Assembly: GCA_013350335.1 (NCBI GenBank) | Contig: CM023537.1 | Coordinates: forward strand, 8,981,438-9,045,437 | Length of the DNA stretch: 64,000 bases | From: Chimonanthus salicifolius | Lineage: Eukaryota; Streptophyta; Magnoliopsida; Laurales; Calycanthaceae | Direction: 5' to 3' | Made by a program: the position numbers and the translations under genes | The notes under the pieces: model-generated | Database searches by the model: none | The model's input: the letters and a program-made list of their open reading frames with translations, nothing else | What the model was told of the DNA's origin: nothing | Shown: positions 22,700 to 35,683 of the stretch, piece by piece | Layout: each line of letters begins with the position of its first letter | Position numbering within the stretch: the stretch's first letter is position 1

Positions 22700-24800
22700 G
22701 AAAAATGCATTTCATGGAAAACTAGGATGGCTCTTATTTTGTAAAGACGATGGATTTCATTTTTCATCCCATGCTTTCTTCTAGTGCTTGTTTGTTACTT
22801 TTTTGCCAATTTCAGTACATTTAAAATTTCTCAATATGGGAATCCTGTTCTCAAACGAATTACTGGGCCCAAACCAGATGGAGTGTACCCCACACAAATT
22901 TATTGATTCCCACAAGGGTTCTGTTCTATTTTTTTTTTTGTTGTTGGTTGCTTCATCGTCGAACCCACAATTTTGACGGTGGGTCCCATGCCCATGCACT
23001 TCTCATTGTGGGTGGGCCCCACATTTTGGTTTATTGCCCCGTTCATTTGATGCGATGGCGACCTTTCTTCCACCCGTAGGACTCTCCTTATTTGCAAACT
23101 GCAGGGCCCCTCCTCTACTTGCGATCTTACATTGACAAATGGCATTAATTTCACTGTGCCACATGTCAGCATTCCATTTCAATCGCTCTTTTACTATTCA
23201 CTGAATTAAAATTGAATGAATAGCAACATTTTGATGGAAAATGAACGGCTACTTCTGAAAATATATCAGTGTAAATATAAGCAGAAAATTTAATAGTCGC
23301 TTGGTCATAATTGAAAAAATTAGTGTATTTTATAATAAAGGACAATGGTGCGTCTATCACTATATAGGTGATGAGAAGTAGACAAAAAGATAAGTCTGAT
23401 ATTCTTGTTATAAAAAATACAATGAATCTCTACCCTCAAATTTGGAAAAATGAAATCCATGTATAGTGCTATCTTCAGCCTTACTCTTCGGTTATTCAAA
23501 TCATTTTTCTATAGCAAATGTTCAACAGCATTGTTGAATGCAATTTTTAATGTTATATTGCAGATAAACTACCTGTACCATAGTATTTGACTAATACATT
23601 AAAGTTCCAGAGGTGACAGAAAATGAAAAAAAATCAAGCCCAACTCCATTCTTACCTGAGATGTGACAAGTTATGTATGATTTTAAGAAGAGAGTTGACT
23701 TAGTTAGAGTACGTTGATAACGAGCCATTCTACAGAACCCAACAAATGAACGAGATGAATCCAAGCCCAAGAATTTGTTAAGTGGGCCTAACCAAGTGAC
23801 CCACATTAGGCCATGTTGGGGAGAGAGGGAATTACTGACCTGACATGACGGAGAAGGGGACGTGCTTGTTTTAAATACCAGAGATGGAGAGAAAGCGACA
23901 AAGAAATCAATGAAGAGAGAGAGAGAAGATTATGGATGACATCATACCTTTGCATCAACAGTGACTCCTAATCATTTCTGTGACTTCTCGACAACCTGAT
24001 GCCACGTGGCACAAGTATGGTTCTCAGGTGACATGCAAGTCCCTCTCTTCCCACTTCTAAAAAATCTCAGGCTTTAGGTGTGTATCAGTGGACTATCTGT
24101 AGAAATTTTATGTCGGGATATTTTATAATTTTTTATATGTAAATTTAAAAAAAATATATATCTCATCATCATTTACTTGCCACATTCAAAATTCCCACCT
24201 TAGAATAAGAGATTAAATGTGTTTCTTGAGAGGTGAGATATGAAGGGATTAAGAGAATTTAGTTTTTACTCTTTTGTTGAGAATAATTTAAAAGAGTTAT
24301 TGATATTTAAGTTTCTTCAATTGACATGTCAACTTTATTATTTCTAAAGATTTTTTCCCTTTATTTAAAGTTAGATTTTTAAATTCTATTTTTCATTCTT
24401 TCTCTTAAAATTTCAATAATTTTTTTAAGACGTTATGGCATTATTATATTATGTCTCTAAAAAATCTTTTGTACTTTCTATTTATAAGCCATTAACTGTT
24501 TAATAGTAATTTCAAAATTATTTTAACCAATCTGTCTTCATTTCTTTCCTTCATATTCTATTAAAGTTACTTTTAGATGTTGTCAGTGGACACATTTCTA
24601 CTGCTATCATATTTTTTTACTCACTTTTTTACATTAATACATGCATGATTCACTGAATCACCTACTCTTTAATGATTTTAATTTCACCAACTTCAAAAGT
24701 GAAAAGTTTTCCACTGTGACAAACCCATGCCTTTGAAATCGCCTAAGAAACTGTATAAAATGTTCAATCATTCAAAAGGTGTATATTAATTTGGCTAATT
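22700..24800. other. Intergenic, nothing recognised
   Basis: AT-rich intergenic DNA. Small open frames on both strands at 22781-23360 overlap each other and show no domain. Confidence 0.5.
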
Positions 24801-24804
24801 AGTA

Positions 24805-24975
24805 ATTCAAAGGAGTTTGAGTAGTGATCAAGAACTTTCTTTAGAAGGAGAGAGTTCTGAGTTCAATTCTCATTTTACTCAAAAGGTCACGTCATATAAA
24901 TTTGTCTGATGTGTATGAGCAGGAAAGTTTCCAAATGCTTCAAAAAGATTAATCAGTGTAGTAAGAGAACTCGAC
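24805..24975 (+). mobile_element. SINE remnant, sense
   Basis: The stretch starts AAAGGAGTTTGAGTAGTGATC and contains the B-box-like GAGTTCTGAGTTCAATTCTC (24847-24866). It aligns by eye with the antisense copy at 25480-25632. An A-rich tail, AATAAAAAAAATAATT, follows at about 24981. Confidence 0.5.
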
Positions 24976-25479
24976 AGTTTAATAAAAAAAATAATTAGGT
25001 AATCAATGCCAAGCATGTGAATGTTGAGAGGATAGCTGTTGAGATTTGAATCCTTGACCTCATCTTTCTTTGGAAGAAATAAAATATTCATTAGCTTTGA
25101 AGAATAGGTTATGTTAGTGTGTTGGTATCTGGGAGATTGGGGGAAGAGGCAGACATGTTTGGGAAAATGTAGGCACAGACCCAAATCCCTCACTCGTGCT
25201 ATCTTGGAAATATAAAGAGGTTGGCAACATTAGTCAAAACATCCTTATTGATAAGAAATGTTTGATATTCAATCCAATACATGTTGAGAATGTGAATTGC
25301 ATGGGATTCTTAAATTAAATGCTCTCTTAATTCCATGTCTCCATCTCTAACATTTTTTTAATCTCACACATGGATGTCCTTCGAACCAAGTGAAGACTAT
25401 TAAAGAATGGAATGTGAGCAAATTGGAGTTGTAAGAGTGAACTATTCCTCAATCTAGAATCATTGATAATCGAAGTGTC

Positions 25480-25632
25480 CAAAGTCTTCTTCGAGCATTT
25501 GATTAGTCTCTTCAGGATGTGTGTAAGTCTCCTTATCTACAGACGAGTGCATTTTAGAGTAGAATGAGATTTGAACTCAGAACTCCCATTTCTTTAAACG
25601 GATTCTTGCCACCACACCAACCCCTTGGGATT
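25480..25632 (-). mobile_element. SINE remnant, antisense
   Basis: The minus strand begins TCCCAAGGGGTTGGTGTGGT (head at 25630) and carries the B-box-like GAGTTCTGAGTTCAAATCTC (about 25585-25566). The CCAAGGGGTTG head is shared with the SINE at 14170-14382, so both belong to one family or to close ones. Confidence 0.55.
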
Positions 25633-25639
25633 TATTCCT

Positions 25640-28600
25640 CAATCTATATATGAATGGTGCTGGGATCCCTTAATCTATCTTACTATGCAACATCATCTTT
25701 TTGAATGCACTTGTGGTTCGATAAAATATAGGATTTACAAATGGGAAAAAAATATAAAAAATGCATTTTTTTAATGGTTTAAATTAGAGAACTAAAATGG
25801 CAATAGTTTTATTAAGTTGTAATCCCAATTGAAGAAGTGACTCCGTATTAATCCTTATCTAGAAAGATGAAGACAAATAGAATTATAGATTTTTCACGAG
25901 GGAAGTAGATAAAAATATGTTTTAATTGATCCAACTCAATGAATAATTTGATCACTGAGTTAAGTTAAATTAGATTATTAGAAAGCTCAAGTTTGACCCA
26001 CCTAGTCGACTCGATAACTCAGATAAATTAATTTAGAGTTTAGACCAAACTGACTAAACCTTTACCTGGGTCAACATTCGTACAAGTTAGTTCTGTATCT
26101 ATCCATTTTTTTTTTTTTAAATCTTTCCATTGGAAAAAAAATATTCATAATTTGCTGATGTTTGCCCTTACTTATTAGGAGTTAAATATCAATCACCTAC
26201 TTTAAAATTTTAATTTCAAAACTAACGTTCATATAATTAGGTTGATGATGGATATACCTGCTGTTCCATCTTCTGTCATTTTAGATTAATAGAGTTTTAA
26301 GGTTTTAGACTTCAAAATTTGAGAGCATTGGGAAGCTGAAAGCTCAAAAACTCATAAACTCAGTTTCTAAATATGACTGGGTAACTTGGTAAGAAATGAC
26401 AGAATGCCACGTGGCATTCAGAAACCACTTGCAAAGTCCCATCTATAGTTAAATCATGTTCTCTGCTAGAAATTTCTATTAAAACTAATAGGTTCTAAAA
26501 AAGCAAACAAGTCAAATTGGATATGACATTTGAGGGTAAGGAGAGGTCAATTTTTAGCTTGGCAATTAGACATATTTCATGCCAAAACCCCACAAAATAG
26601 TGAAACAGATGGGCACATAATAATGTGGGGCAAGGATCAAAATGTATCCCACTGTAATCCCTAGCTTTGGTCAAAAAGTTTTCTGATACCTTACAATTTT
26701 CTTTCAATATATGACAAGTCAAACTCATTATTCACTGTTGCTTAGCTTTCGAATACAAGGCCCAACACTGTCAATTTCAATCACAAGTCTATCACCTTCC
26801 CTAAAATTGTAGGATATAGAAATGAATTTCCTTGGGCAATTTGTACAAATACTTAGATTTAGAAGTTTCAGACTATGTAGGAATTGGATCCTTACAACTC
26901 AGGTGAAGGTCTTGTTTTTCAATGGTGGACTAAGCCCATGTTCTGACTGAAAGAATGCAACAAGAGCTTGCTTCAACATTCTATCATGCTAATAAACTTA
27001 GATTACAAGTTAACCATCTTAATCACAACATAATCTTATATTAACTTGTGGGTTATTCCACAAACATAATTTTTTTTTTTGTTTCTCAGTGACAGCTTCA
27101 ATTTTGCAGGTTGGACTTGGAATCATAAGGGTTATCTTTTAAAAGGGGCAATAAAAAAGAAAGTAAATTCTTTATTGTGTTGATCTTCATTTTATGTTGT
27201 CTCTGTACTAACAAACACAAGAAACATCATTTACCACCACCAGATTACCACAGTTCATAATCAAACCTAAATCAGTTGTACATCCAAAGTCCAAACACAA
27301 ATTTAACTAAAAGGGAAGAAGAAGATGAAGATGAAGATGATGATGATGGATCCCTTTCTCAAACGTCATGTTGAGTTAGGCTGTCTGAACCAACCTTCTT
27401 TTACCGACAAAAAGAAAATAAATGAACATCCTTTCTATGATAAGATGTTTGGTGGGCCTTTGTAGGGTTATATCTTTTGTTTCCACGTTCAATGAATTGC
27501 TGTTTCACTAGTGGCATCAGTGTGTAAAGAACACATGATGTGTTCTCAAGCTTCAAAGGGTAAGAAAGTAGAAATTTGAATGACATGAAACCAGTTTTTT
27601 TTTTCTCTGCCAATGAAGTCATCAGACTATCAGTTCTGAAATTTCCACACCGAATAAATGAGACATCATTGGAAATAGCTTAGTACCATTTCCTCTTTCT
27701 TCATTGTCATTTATTTGGAAGGAAGGAAGGAAGGAAGGTTTCATTGAATGATCCATGGTTATAGTATATAAAGGCGATGGACAGTCATTCATATCTTTCA
27801 AACAGCTCTGCCATCAAATTCAATTTCTTCTACCCCACAAATCTTGATGCCATCTTCTCACTTCTTATATACTCTATCAAGTGCTTAGTCAATACCTAAA
27901 AGGTCTCAGAGATGATAAAATCTGAAAAATTAAACCATGTTCATACTCTAAACTGAACTTCACAAATATAGGATAAATTATCGATGAATCTTAATATCAT
28001 CAATTTATTTAAAAGTGGTTGATATTGAATCTCTCCCTTTCTCAAGAATCATCCAAATTTCTGAGACCTTCCTTATGTTGAGAATAAAAACATACAAACA
28101 ATAAACAGAAAATAAACTGTAGATTAAACACACACAGAGACAGAAAGATTTTACATAGTTTTTTTTTTTGTACGTCTACGGATTCAAATTAAATCCACTA
28201 TACTTAAAGTCAAGAAGACGAAGAAGAGAAACCGGCCCTTGTTATAATTTTCACTCATCTATCCTCTTTCACAAAAAGAGATATTATATTACTGTCTTGA
28301 TTAGAGTTTACAAAGGTACAATATAAAATACTTAATTACCCACAATTAAAAAATTCAACTCTACACAATCTAATACTTCAATATATTCTCTTCTTTCTAG
28401 TCAATGAACTTTAGTCTTACTGTCAAGATGTTCATCTCATGAAGTAGGATCTTGAGTTTGATTCACGCTTAATCCCAATAAGCCACTCTCTTTAAACTTA
28501 ACAAATGTATAAATTGAGATGTTTACACGTATTCATAAAAGTAAAAAAAAAATTCGAAATATCTTTATTATAAAAAAACCCTTTTGACCATGTCAATTGA

Positions 28601-31600
28601 TGCTCAAATGAGTAAATGCCCACAACCCCCAGTCGCCCACTGCCATCAGCTCTCGCTCTCTCTCTGTGTGCAGCTTTGATAGCGGACACTATTGTACCAT
28701 GAGAAGTATCAAAAAGTAGTGAGTTGAGTGCTCACAATTGTCAGTGGAACAGGAAAATTTATCTTGGATTTATGTTAGTATGTACTTGTTGTCTACGAGT
28801 TCTACCCACGTATTTCTGCTTCCTTCCAAGCTCCAATCTCTAAAATAGATTACAACAGAACAGATGGAATCCTTCCGATCTACTCATCATCATCTCTGCC
28901 GTCTCTCACCCAAGTCTCTCCTTCTCTCACTTCCTCCCTCTTTATTCCATTTAACCATTCTTCTCTTTACTTTCAAATTTCTACTCCACGTGTTGGTGTC
29001 GGTAACAAGAAAATGACATGTGTCATTATAATACACAGTAAGATTTTTCTGAAAAAGAAGAGCCACATTTACTCTTTACTTTCTTATTTCTTAAAGTTGA
29101 AATAAAAAGCTCTAATAGTATTTAAGATTTTATAATAAAAGACATTGAATTTATTCTTTTATAAAAAATACTGATGTTCTTAATTATAAAAAATGCACGT
29201 GCCTCTATATTTACTTTTTCAAAGTTTGCTGATATAATAAAAAAATGCATGTGCCTCTATAAAGTTTACTTAAATCTTTACCATTTAAATTACGAATGAC
29301 TAAATTCTATCCAAATTTTCATAAAACAATTAAATATTAATTTAGATGTCAACTCATATTAAATTTAAAAATTGGGATCGATGTCAACCCTAATTTTTCA
29401 CCTTATATAAAAAATAAGATTAATTCGAAGGATACATAAAAGCATCCAGTTATAGGCTCCGTTTCAAGTATTCTTCATGTATAAGATGATCATCTTTAAC
29501 TTGGGCCAAATATATATATATTATCTATATTTTCAAACTTCGATCAAAGTATTTATTTATTATATTTATTTTTATTATTTTTTAAATATTATATTTTCTG
29601 CAAGGTTTTTTAATTAAATTCTCAATAAAGATCTGAGAATTTGAAAATATCCAACTATTAACAATTGCCATTAATATCCTGAGAATGAGATTTGTGATGA
29701 GCTAGGTGACTTGATACTGTCAACGTTAGAGACATGAGAGGGTCGAAACATGAAAAAATGATAATTTAAGCACGAAATCATTACAAAACTCTATATTTTA
29801 TTTTAATACAGTGTCTGCTAAAATAATTCTAATTGGAATGTCATGTTTTCAAAAAAAAATTATTAACTTTATATCAATATTTTCTTATAATTTATTAGTA
29901 TATTTTGATTTATTCAAAGAAGGTAATTTTAAGTGAACTTTATATTGAAAAATAAAAATTTGAATCAATCTATTAATATGAGATCACGTGAATTCTAAAT
30001 TGAAAGCGTTCACTGGGAAATCTCTGAGAATGATGAAAGAGCTGACAACAAGAACAGTAACGTCGACCTGGATCTTGTACACTACTGAATCCCTGACTCA
30101 CTATTAATAAAGTCGAAAGAGAGAGCTGAGTTAACTTTTTCTGATTTGGGCTGAGTCAAGAGAAATGCGATCACCGAAGTTGATGCCTGGATAATTATAA
30201 AGAATTTGCTTGAATCTCAAGCAGGGAGTAAAGAGGAGCAGGACCTCTCTCTCTCTCTAAACTAGGGTTGATTTCAAGTTTCAACGGCTAGTTGTTGGAG
30301 CAATAGAGATTCTTACTAATTGACAAGACCGGATTCCATTTGTTTAAAACTGCTTTCAATCCAATCTAATCTAATTCAATAATAAATAAAAATAAATAAA
30401 AGTTAAAATAAGAGAGATGATGGTGCTTTTTTCAAGTCGCATTGGACAATGGAAGAAGCTTGGTGGTAAAGTCAAGGTGGAAACATGTGTTAGAATTTGA
30501 TTAGGGATTGAAACATAGGGATATTGACATTTATTTTCATCAAGTCTTTCTCGAAGAAATGTGATGAAAATCAAGATAGTGTAAGGATTTGTTCTTGATT
30601 TTTAGAGGAAATTTAGACTCAACGAACTTCCGTTAAAAAGAATTATGAATTAAATTGAGTGTCTCAAAATGTTCTTTATCGAAGACATCATTCATAACAA
30701 TCTTTAATAAACAAGTCTCCAAAAACACTAGTTCTTGTAGATTGAATTAAATTAAAAGAATATATAATTCCAATAATCGAATTGATTTGGAAAGTTGTAA
30801 TGAAATTGGATGGAAGAATTTAATAGAAATTGCACACAATTACTTAACTCAATCAAGAACTCAAACTGGCAATTCAATGAAAACTTACAAAGAGGAGAAA
30901 TTCCAACACTTGAAAAATCCTTACAAAAAGCGTTCACTTCACTTGAGTGTACAATTGAATTCCCAAAACACTTAATGTCGAAAACTCCAAACTCGACCTC
31001 TATTTATAGGCTAAGAGGTCAAACTAACTACACCTAAACTCAACTATGGCATTTCATAACAAGGGAAATAACCATTGGATTATTGAACTCAGAAACCCTA
31101 ATCACTGCCCTAATTAACCTCTTAAACCTTGTCTCTGTTTGAATCAACCCTATTATCTCTATCCTTTCCTCACTTTGGGTGTCCTACCAGTTGCATTGAC
31201 CTGTATTGTCCTACTCCTCGATGGGCCACCACCACACAGAGTAAAGGTTAAATAAATTTTAGAACTCCTCGATGGGCCACCACACACAGTAAAGGTTAAA
31301 TTAAATTTTAGTATAATGAAGGTTAAACCACCTGCAGTAGAGACATTGCTCAAATCACTTGGCTGAGCACTGTGGTGTAGGAGAAAATGAAAGACGAAGA
31401 GCTAGACTAGACCTGGCTTGACTTGTTTAATAAATAGATAGTTCCAATCTAGCCTTGTTTATTCATAGTAAATTTTAGGATGCTCATGTAGATATTTTAA
31501 TTTTTAATCGTTATACATTCTTTTAAAATTCATAGGTAGTTGTTTTTTTACCTTTTTTTTTAAATGAGTTAAGTATGTAAATTAGTCTAAATAATTTTGA

Positions 31601-31779
31601 ATCTGTTTTGTCAAATAAATTAATAATTTAATTTAACTTTGGTAAATATTTAATTTGACAAATAAATTTAATAAATAAATAAGTAATGAAATGATAATTG
31701 TGACACTGAACTCATAAATGAATTCTCTTACAACATGTTAACTCATTTTAGATTATCATGATCGAGGAAAACAAATGGG
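25640..31779. other. Long AT-rich intergenic stretch
   Basis: About 6 kb without a supportable gene. Points of note are a (GAA)/(GAT) run at 27316-27350, a GGAA tetranucleotide run at about 27718-27738, an isolated TATA-like GTATATAAAGG at 27765-27775, a repeated AAAATGCA(C/T)GTGCCTCTATA (29192 and 29242), a minus-strand TATA-like CCTATAAATAGAGG near 31000, and a short direct duplication containing CTCGATGGGCCACCA (31217 and 31268). Confidence 0.5.
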
Positions 31780-33186
31780 CTGGCCATATAGATACTACAC
31801 TTTTTTGCCAGGAGATACCTCTTTTCATTTTTAGATGTGAAATTATCAATTTACCATTCCGTGTTTTGATAGTTCGATTGAATCTGCCGTATATTATCGT
31901 CTGATCGAACGATTCCATGTAAAATGGAATTGTCCGATTGAAGATTGTGGAGATAACGTTCGATCGGACGATTCTAGGAATTGTCTGAACGAATGTTGTG
32001 GAGAGAGATTTTCAAAAAAGGTGGTTTCTCGACCGATTTTTACAAATAAAGTATCAAAATTCATCTTCTCTAAATTTTATGAAGTTCGGGACTAATTTTA
32101 AGTGAAAAAGGTATAATTTTGGACTTCAAAATCGTACCCGAAGAATTAAGAAAAAATGTCATTCCTTCTTAATTCTTTAAGTACAATTTTTTAAGTCCAA
32201 AACAATATCTTTTTCACTTAAAATCAGTTCCGGAGTTAATAAAATTTAGAGTAGATGAATTTTGATACGTAGAAATAGGTTGAGAAACCGCCTCGTTTGA
32301 AAACCCGAGCAAAACGCGCAAAGGTTACAGTTGGCAGGGATGTCGTTTCTCGACCAATTTTTACAAACAATGTATCAAAATTCATCTACTTTGGATTTTA
32401 TGAACTCTGGGACTGATTTTAAGTGAAAAGGGTATAGTTTTGGACTTCAAAATCGTACTCAAAGAATTAAGAAAAAATAGTTTTTCCCCTTAATTCTTTA
32501 AGTACGAATTTTTAAGCCCAAAACTATACAATTTTCACTTAAAATCAGTCACAGAGTTCATAAAATTCAAAGTAGATGAATTTTGATAGCTTGTTTGTAA
32601 AAATTAGTCGAGAAACAACCTCCCTGACAACTATAATCTTTGTGCGTTTTGCTCAGGTTTTCAAACGAGACGGTTTCTCAACCTATTTCTACAAACAATG
32701 TGTAAAAATTCATCTACTCTGAATTTTATGAACTCCAGGACTGATTTTAAGTGAAAAGAGTATAGTTTGAGCTTAAAAAATCGTACCCAAAGAATTAAGA
32801 AGGAATGCCATTTTTTCTTAATTCTTTGGGTACGATTTTGAAGTCCAAAACTATACCATTTTCACTTAAAATCAGTCTCGGAGTTCATAAAATTTAGAGT
32901 AGATAAATTTTGATACCTTATTTATAAAAATCGGTCGAAAATCAACCTCTATTGAAAATCCCCCTCCACAGCATTCGTTCTGACGATTCCTAGAATCGTC
33001 TGATCGAACATTCTCTCCACAATCTTCAATCGGACGGTTCCATTTTACATGGAATCGTTCGATCGGACGATCATACACAGGAGGTTCAATCGAACTATCA
33101 AAACACGGAAGGGCAAATTGATAATTTTACACCTAAAAACGAAAAGAGGTGTCTCTGGTAGAAAAATGTAGTGTCTACATGGCCAG
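31780..33186. mobile_element. Foldback element with nested hairpins
   Basis: The whole 1407-bp segment is an inverted repeat centred near 32483. The left end CTGGCCATATAGATACTACA pairs with the right end, which read in reverse is CTGGCCATGTAGACACTACA. Pairing continues inward through CCGTGTTTTGATAGTTCGAT on both arms. Inside are three hairpin modules of about 280 bp (about 32025-32295, 32340-32632, 32665-32945). Each reads from TTTCTCGACC or TTTCTCAACC through GTGAAAA to a loop bordered by AGAATTAAGAA and TTCTTAATTCTTT-like text. Linkers containing GAGCAAAACGCGCAAAGG pair with each other in reverse. Flanks ACAAATGGG and GCAAATGAA may be a decayed 9-bp target duplication, which would suit a Mutator-like or foldback transposon. 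Confidence 0.85.
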
Positions 33187-34449
33187 GCAAATGAATTGTT
33201 GGATGTTATGATGATAAATGACTTTTTATTGGACCATCTTATGTGGGACCCACGAAATGGATGACTGTATAGATAAGATTGGTCATGAAGATTTATAAGA
33301 CATAACGAAGACTTTGAAGACGTGTCTTGTCAAGTGAGGGAGAATGATATAGTTTTTGTGGGACCATAATTCATAGTTTGTTGTACCACAAAAGTATGAA
33401 ATAAAAATAGTTCGGTTTCTTGAAAAATATTATTAAATTTTCAGTTATAAAAAGTAGATACCTCGAAAAATCATGAACGGATGCATATAGATATAATGTA
33501 TCCTATTTGAAAGATTTGGAGACAAAAACTTTGGTTAATTATTATATAAATTTAACATACTTGTATTTTTATATAATTTTTGTAAACTATTTTAAACTGA
33601 AACTAAGATTTAAAACTATATTTCAAGTAAAATTTTATTTTTACTAAATTTTTTAAAAGAAAGCTAACTTAAAAAAATAGCTTTAAAGGAAAGTTTTATT
33701 TATAATTTACTCTAGGTAAGAAAAAAGCACAATAAAATATTTACAAAGTTTTTCATCTTTTTATCCCTTTTTTTTTCTTCTTCTTTAAGTATTTAATGTC
33801 TACAGTTGCATTAATTACTTTGAGAAAAAATTATAGTAGATAAGAGTTAAGGTAGTTGAATAATTCGTGAATTATACATTACAAGTATAATACATATATT
33901 ATATATTTATGTTAAACAAACGTATATATTAAAGTATATTTTAAAAAGTATGTTGAGACGGATTTCTGAAAAATACATACAGTACGAATATAATATATGT
34001 ATTAAACCCACTATTTGCACGAATTGTTTGATGATGACGTGACTAATGTAAATATAAAAGTTGTCAAGATCTAGAAATTATAGCATGAAATTAGAGTCTA
34101 TTAAAAATTTTAATTCCCTTTTTTAGTTAAATATATTGTTACATTAGTAGCTAAAATACTCTAAATTATATTTTCATATTTTATGAGATTTATTATAATC
34201 TTTTAGTATTATAAAGAGATATGGATACCTATGGATTTTTTCTCTTTTTTGTATTTTTGGGGTTATAAAATAAGGTGCTGTACATCTTTCTTTTAGCCAT
34301 GTCTATTTTCTGATCTTTTCTCTGTATTTGAACTCTTGTGCACCGATTCGAAGCAAGTATTAGCTCATAAATGTTAGAACTTGCAACAAGAGAAAACCAT
34401 AGTCCCATTTGTATATTTTATAGTGGATTATGAGCCACAACAAGTCTCT
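33187..34449. other. AT-rich intergenic DNA
   Basis: Very AT-rich sequence between two transposons. No genes or clear repeats. Confidence 0.5.
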
Positions 34450-34457
34450 GATCCATC

Positions 34458-34606
34458 CAGGGGTCCGAATATCGGTAGAAACGAATCGTATCGGCCGATA
34501 TGATACGGTTTTGAAACCTTATCTTATCGGCCGATATGCCGATATTTTAGCTGCATCATATCGGCCGATATCACAATATCGGCCGATACCGAGATTTCAA
34601 CCCCTG
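34458..34606. mobile_element. 149-bp hAT MITE, ATCGGCCGAT family
   Basis: The termini CAGGGGTCCGAATATCGG and, at the other end, CGAGATTTCAACCCCTG are hAT-type inverted repeats. They are flanked by perfect 8-bp target duplications GATCCATC (34450-34457 and 34607-34614). The interior is a series of ATCGGCCGATAT palindromes. No coding capacity. Confidence 0.93.
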
Positions 34607-35273
34607 GATCCATCTATATATTAGAAAAGCTCACCAAAAAAACGGCTGCTCAAACTTCCTAAAGTTGTTGTAATTTATAGTCCTTAACCCTAGGAAGTCT
34701 TACGTTTTAAATTCTAATTGTCTAAGTCAATATGAAGGCCTCACCTTTTGTCTTCCTAATATATCAAATATGGTGGATGTATTTAAAGTCTTCAAATCTA
34801 GGTGTTTGTTAAGTTTGTGGGCCATAATGATAATTCTTATCATTGAATTTAAAATATTTTTTGTGATTTTTCTCCTTTTTTTTTTAAGTCTTCATAAAAT
34901 TATCTCAGTTGTAAATTAAATGAAAGGCTAAAAATCATTTTGGGTCACTTAAATTATCTCATTTCTATACACACTAGTTCTGATATGTGCTCTGCATGTA
35001 GGATAAGATCATCTACTAATTTATTTTGTAACTCAAGTAATTTATCATTGAGCAAATATCAAAGTTCATTCAAATACTAATCTATTAACTTTTTTATATC
35101 AATATGAGAGGCATAATATACGGAACTGACAATATTCTTGTAAATACAAAGTTAAGTAAAATCAATTAATTTACAAAATTGAAAATAATAACATATGCAT
35201 CAAAAAGTAAAAGATTAGAGTTGAGCAATCTCAGTAATGCAAGGACATGATTTTCATTTTTTTCTCCCTCTAG

Positions 35274-35654
35274 TAGGGGTGAAACTCAGGTCGAGTTTTG
35301 GCCCGAACCCGCATGACCCGACCCGAAAATCATTCGGGTCGAATTATGAAAGTCGGGTCAGCGGTTGGGTCAGATTGAGAAGTCAGAAACCTGCATTGAA
35401 TTTGGGTCTGGTGGGGTTGGGTTAAGAGATTTTAAAGTTAACCCGACCGGATTAAATCCAACCCGACCCGATAAAAAGTAGGCTAAAGTAGGTTCAAAAT
35501 GCGGGTTGAGTCGGGTTTCGTGTTGGATCGGGTTATAATTAGGGTCGGGTCAAGACGTCCAGGTCATAAGTTTGGGTTGGGTCAGGGTTCCATATATTAG
35601 TAACTCGAGCCAGGTTGGGTCTTAAAAAATCCATCCGGCCCGATTTCAGCCCTA
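35274..35654. mobile_element. 381-bp hAT-like MITE with GGGTCGGG motifs
   Basis: The ends TAGGGGTGAAAC and TTTCAGCCCTA are inverted repeats. The flanks CCCTCTAG (35266-35273) and CCCTCTAA (35655-35662) are an 8-bp target duplication with one mismatch, which indicates hAT. The inside is packed with CCCGACCCGA and GGGTCGGGTT in both orientations. Short relatives lie at 53505-53581 and 58817-58892. The open frame at 35237-35425 falls across its left end and is not a gene. Confidence 0.85.
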
Positions 35655-35683
35655 CCCTCTAAGGAACATAGAAGTTGCATGTG

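Noticed and set aside
22781..23172. Overlapping small open frames
   Set aside because: Both strands open over the same stretch, no domain, no splice or start context.
35237..35425. Small open frame starting MQGHDFHFFLPL
   Set aside because: It crosses the left border of the GGGTCGGG MITE.
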